Below the pieces are notes generated by a model. It searched no databases and was not told where the DNA came from. It saw only the letters and a program-made list of their open reading frames with translations. Positions 35,551 to 37,824 of a stretch of 37,824 nt of DNA are shown in pieces (the stretch's first letter is position 1; each line of letters starts with the position of its first letter). Origin of the DNA: Bacillus sp. AFS041924 (lineage in GTDB: Bacteria > Bacillota > Bacilli > Bacillales > Bacillaceae_G); the NCBI RefSeq assembly GCF_002577195.1, contig NZ_NULG01000003.1:1-37824 (forward strand), written 5' to 3'. The translations under genes were made by a program, and so were the position numbers.

Positions 35551-35571
35551 GGATCTCTCAACTGCCTTTTA
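35541..35571 (+). terminator. Terminator of the glycosyltransferase pair
   Basis: AGGCAG-c-TGAG pairs with CTCA-a-CTGCCT around GATCT, ending in TTTT. The stop codon of the preceding gene lies inside the stem. Confidence 0.75.
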
Positions 35572-35572
35572 A

Positions 35573-36949
35573 TCATTTTTTCCTTACTAACAAGAGCATA
35601 TTATATATTTCAAGATTTGTAGTTAGTTGTTCAAGATTTATTCCAAAGCCATGAGCTAAATGTACTACTTCTTCAAAAAACAACTTAATATTCAAATCTA
35701 CATTTATCTTTCCATTCTTCTTCTTTGTCACTTCAAATTGGTCAGTTGGAAATAACGTGTTAATTGTTTGAGGTGTGAAAAATCTTATATTTTCTTTTTT
35801 CAAAATCCCAGCATGTAGATAATTCCATTGACCTTGTAATAATTGAAAGAGAACTTCTCCGTGGGAAACATTTGGAACTCTAAAGATAATTGAGCCAGAT
35901 GGTTTTAAAAGATTAGTTATTTCTTTTACAAAACTCCAAGGATCTACAAGTTGGTTTACAATATTATCAATTATGATTAAATCAAAATACGCCTCTAGAT
36001 AACTGTGGGGAACTTCATCAATACTGATTGTATCAACCCTCTTATAAAATTGGGATGCAATTGACGATAATTTTGAATCAATTTCTGTTCCAAATAAGTC
36101 GCATTGGTACAGATTTTTAATTTCTAAACCTGTCGCACCAGCAGAACACCCGATTTCTAATACATTTTTTACGCCGTTTGGTACCAATTCAATTATTTCA
36201 GACTTTGGATACCCGATATCGATTAAATTGCGTCCCCATTTTTCAATATATTTTATTCTGTTTTCTATATATAAGTGATTTATGTTAATATCACTATTCC
36301 CATTAAATGTCATGTGTCCATAATGATGAACAAATGAATCTAATGCAATATGCAACTCATAACCTTCTAAAATAGTTCTTAAACAAATATCATCGTCTTC
36401 AAATGAACCTAGTTTAAATCTTTCATCAAATCCTACTAATCGATCAATTAATTCGCGTCTTACTAATAAACAAAATCCTACTAGACGTAATACTTGCTTA
36501 GACATTCCCTTAACACTTGCACAATATCTTAATGAAAAATCATTGATTTCTTGGTCATTTTGATAATCAACGTTAATTCGCTGCAATCCACTTACATAAT
36601 TACTGACCGGTCCGACCATGCCGATTTTTTCATTACTATACAAGAGAGTAAGCATTGTATCTAACCAATTTTCTGTAACGATTGTGTCATTGTTTAAAAA
36701 TAAAATGTTATCACCTGTTGCGACTTCAATTCCTTGATTACAACCTTTCGCAAACCCCATATTTATCTCATTAAAGATTGTAATAAAAGAATGATTATTT
36801 TTTAAATATTCTCTTGTGCCATCAGTCGATCCATTATCAATAACAATGATTTCTACTTCATCTTCTTTCGTATATTTTGCAAGACTTTCAAAGCATTTTT
36901 TCGATACTTCGAGCTGATTATAAGTTAAAATAATAATGCTAGTTTTCAT
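35573..36949 (-). CDS. Glycosyltransferase-methyltransferase fusion
   Basis: A 458-residue two-domain protein. Residues 1 to about 235 are a family-2 glycosyltransferase: 'TSIIILTYNQLEVSKKC', 'IDNGSTDGTREYL', the metal site 'FLNNDT' at 84-89 and 'SFEDDDICLR' at 182-191. From about 255 a SAM-dependent methyltransferase begins with 'KNVLEIGCSAGATGLEI' (261-277), followed by 'FDLIIIDNIVNQL' and 'LLKPSGSIIFRVPN'. One protein may thus add a sugar and methylate it, as seen for O-methylated spore-surface glycans. ATG 36947-36949. It lies downstream of, and in the same direction as, the collagen-like gene. Confidence 0.88.
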   Translation of the reverse strand: MKTSIIILTYNQLEVSKKCFESLAKYTKEDEVEIIVIDNGSTDGTREYLKNNHSFITIFNEINMGFAKGCNQGIEVATGDNILFLNNDTIVTENWLDTMLTLLYSNEKIGMVGPVSNYVSGLQRINVDYQNDQEINDFSLRYCASVKGMSKQVLRLVGFCLLVRRELIDRLVGFDERFKLGSFEDDDICLRTILEGYELHIALDSFVHHYGHMTFNGNSDININHLYIENRIKYIEKWGRNLIDIGYPKSEIIELVPNGVKNVLEIGCSAGATGLEIKNLYQCDLFGTEIDSKLSSIASQFYKRVDTISIDEVPHSYLEAYFDLIIIDNIVNQLVDPWSFVKEITNLLKPSGSIIFRVPNVSHGEVLFQLLQGQWNYLHAGILKKENIRFFTPQTINTLFPTDQFEVTKKKNGKINVDLNIKLFFEEVVHLAHGFGINLEQLTTNLEIYNMLLLVRKK

Positions 36950-37087
36950 TCGTTAAACACCTTCTTAAAATCTCACTGCAACAGCAAGTATGATAAATTT
37001 ATTACCTTCATTTAACTAAATAACACATACATTAGTTAACATATTCAAAAGTGAAATATTTGGTCAGTATTAATTCAACTTCTAAAT

Positions 37088-37143
37088 TAAATAAAAAATC
37101 CTCATTTCTATCCAAATAGTGACTATTGAATAGAAAATGAGGA
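37088..37143 (-). terminator. Terminator of the collagen-like gene
   Basis: A long hairpin from TCCTCATTTCTATCC (37099 on) and its partner ending TAGAAAATGAGGA (37143), with few mismatches, then T6 and more T on the minus strand. The glycosyltransferase-methyltransferase gene therefore probably has its own promoter in 36950-37090. Confidence 0.88.
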
Positions 37144-37187
37144 CATGCTTCATCTTATGGTGGTTTTTTCAGCTCTAAGACTAATTA

Positions 37188-37824
37188 TTAAACAATACGA
37201 TGAACTGACCAGCTGATACCAGCTGAATTGCTTCCACCTAGAGTAAGCGGAACAGTTAATCCGTCAGCCTCGTAGAAGAGACCGATGACATCTCCTACAT
37301 TCAATTCTAAATCTCCTGTAATTGTAACAGTTCCATCACCAAGAATAGCTCGTAGATTTAGTACTGCTAAAACATTTACATCTAGTATTGGTACTAGTCC
37401 ACTTAATAAAGTATCTGTTGTCGGCGATGTTCTACGGAATTCAAATGAAGGATCTACACCCGCTCCAATATCTACTGTTAAAGTTGCAGTCGTAGAGTAG
37501 CTAATTGTTGCTTCAAAAGTATATCGTCCAGTAGCTGGTACAGTGAAGTTACCAGTTGTTGGATCGAAGGAAGTTGCATTGAAGAATGGACTTGCAACAC
37601 TCCAACCTGTTAATTGAACAGAAGTTGCAGTACCTAACGTCGATAAAAATGCCGAAAAGCCTTCAGTAAGTGTATTCGGGCCTGTTGCTCCTGTTGCTCC
37701 TGTCGCTCCGTCTGCTCCTGTTGCTCCTGTCGCTCCGTCTGCTCCCGTTGCTCCTGTCCCTCCGTCTGCTCCTGTTGCTCCTGTCGCTCCGTCTGCTCCT
37801 GTTGCTCCTGTCGCTCCGTCTGCT
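37188..37824 (-). CDS. Collagen-like exosporium glycoprotein, BclA type (3' part)
   Basis: The last 211 residues of a larger protein whose start lies beyond the window. The visible part opens with about 15 Gly-X-Y triplets (GAD, GAT, one GGT), then '[22 protein letters not shown]' (read in parts) and a beta-sandwich C-terminal domain ending '[13 protein letters not shown]'. This matches the C1q/TNF-like BclA C-terminal domain that trimerises at the tip of exosporium hairs. Thr in the X-Y positions is the usual O-glycan site in BclA, which fits the neighbouring glycosyltransferases. No stop interrupts the frame. Confidence 0.88.
   Translation of the reverse strand, partial: ADGATGATGADGATGATGADGGTGATGADGATGATGADGATGATGATGPNTLTEGFSAFLSTLGTATSVQLTGWSVASPFFNATSFDPTTGNFTVPATGRYTFEATISYSTTATLTVDIGAGVDPSFEFRRTSPTTDTLLSGLVPILDVNVLAVLNLRAILGDGTVTITGDLELNVGDVIGLFYEADGLTVPLTLGGSNSAGISWSVHRIV
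37681..37824 (-). repeat. 27-bp repeat coding for GATGATGAD
   Basis: The collagen-like part is a direct DNA repeat of 27 bases (nine codons, GGAGCGACA-GGAGCAACA-GGAGCAGAC) with about five near-identical copies visible and one single-base variant (GGGACA). Such arrays change copy number easily, altering stalk length. It continues past the window edge. Confidence 0.85.

Overview
The window is AT-rich chromosomal DNA from a low-GC, spore-forming Gram-positive, almost certainly a member of the Bacillaceae. The block trxA, etfA, etfB, fadB, fadR, lcfA and the block mutS2, polX, cvpA, zapA, rnhC are both in the order known from Bacillus. A tRNA-Arg T-box, FbpB-like and YfmM-like proteins and a BclA-type collagen-like exosporium protein fit the same group. 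A Gottfriedia-like species is my guess; no ribosomal marker is present to confirm it.

Layout. 1-2.3 kb: a MarR repressor and DHA2-type drug exporter, with a strong promoter and a perfect inverted repeat right after the start point. 2.5-5.1 kb: trxA, a GNAT acetyltransferase, a 52-aa FbpB-like basic protein, a degenerate copy of a Bacillaceae repeat, a small His-rich helical protein, and a gene-free stretch with degenerate TTATTTGC repeats. 5.1-10.4 kb: fatty-acid degradation (fadR-fadB-etfB-etfA from one promoter with a perfect FadR box; lcfA from its own promoter). 10.4-19.8 kb: accessory genes lying between lcfA and mutS2. They comprise an RmlD-like reductase, D-amino-acid aminotransferase, a YhaPQ/NatAB-like ABC exporter, a lipoprotein / glutathionylspermidine-synthase-like / DUF350 (yshE) operon, an acetyltransferase and an esterase. 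Two genes in or beside the lipoprotein operon are broken. 19.8-25.8 kb: mutS2-polX-cvpA-zapA read leftward, with rnhC divergent. 25.8-31 kb: small membrane, DinB and PH-domain proteins, an eight-copy 52-bp tandem array, the ABC-F protein YfmM and a nitroreductase whose promoter is overlapped by a Fur-type box. 31-33.2 kb: an arginyl-tRNA synthetase behind a complete T-box leader with a CGC (Arg) specifier. 33.2-37.8 kb: a surface-glycosylation island with two TPR-tailed family-2 glycosyltransferases (the second has lost its DxD motif), a glycosyltransferase-methyltransferase fusion, and the 3' end of a collagen-like BclA-type protein cut by the window edge.

How the genes work together. Acyl-CoA made by LcfA is oxidised through enzymes including FadB, and the electrons pass to EtfAB; FadR shuts this down when acyl-CoA is absent. 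The right-hand island plausibly builds and attaches glycans on the Thr-rich collagen-like stalk of the spore surface. The lipoprotein / GspS-like / DUF350 operon resembles the uncharacterised E. coli yjfLMC and ygiBC groups. It is the least understood system here and appears to be decaying in this strain. All promoter, operator and hairpin calls were made by eye from sequence; no search or folding program was run.
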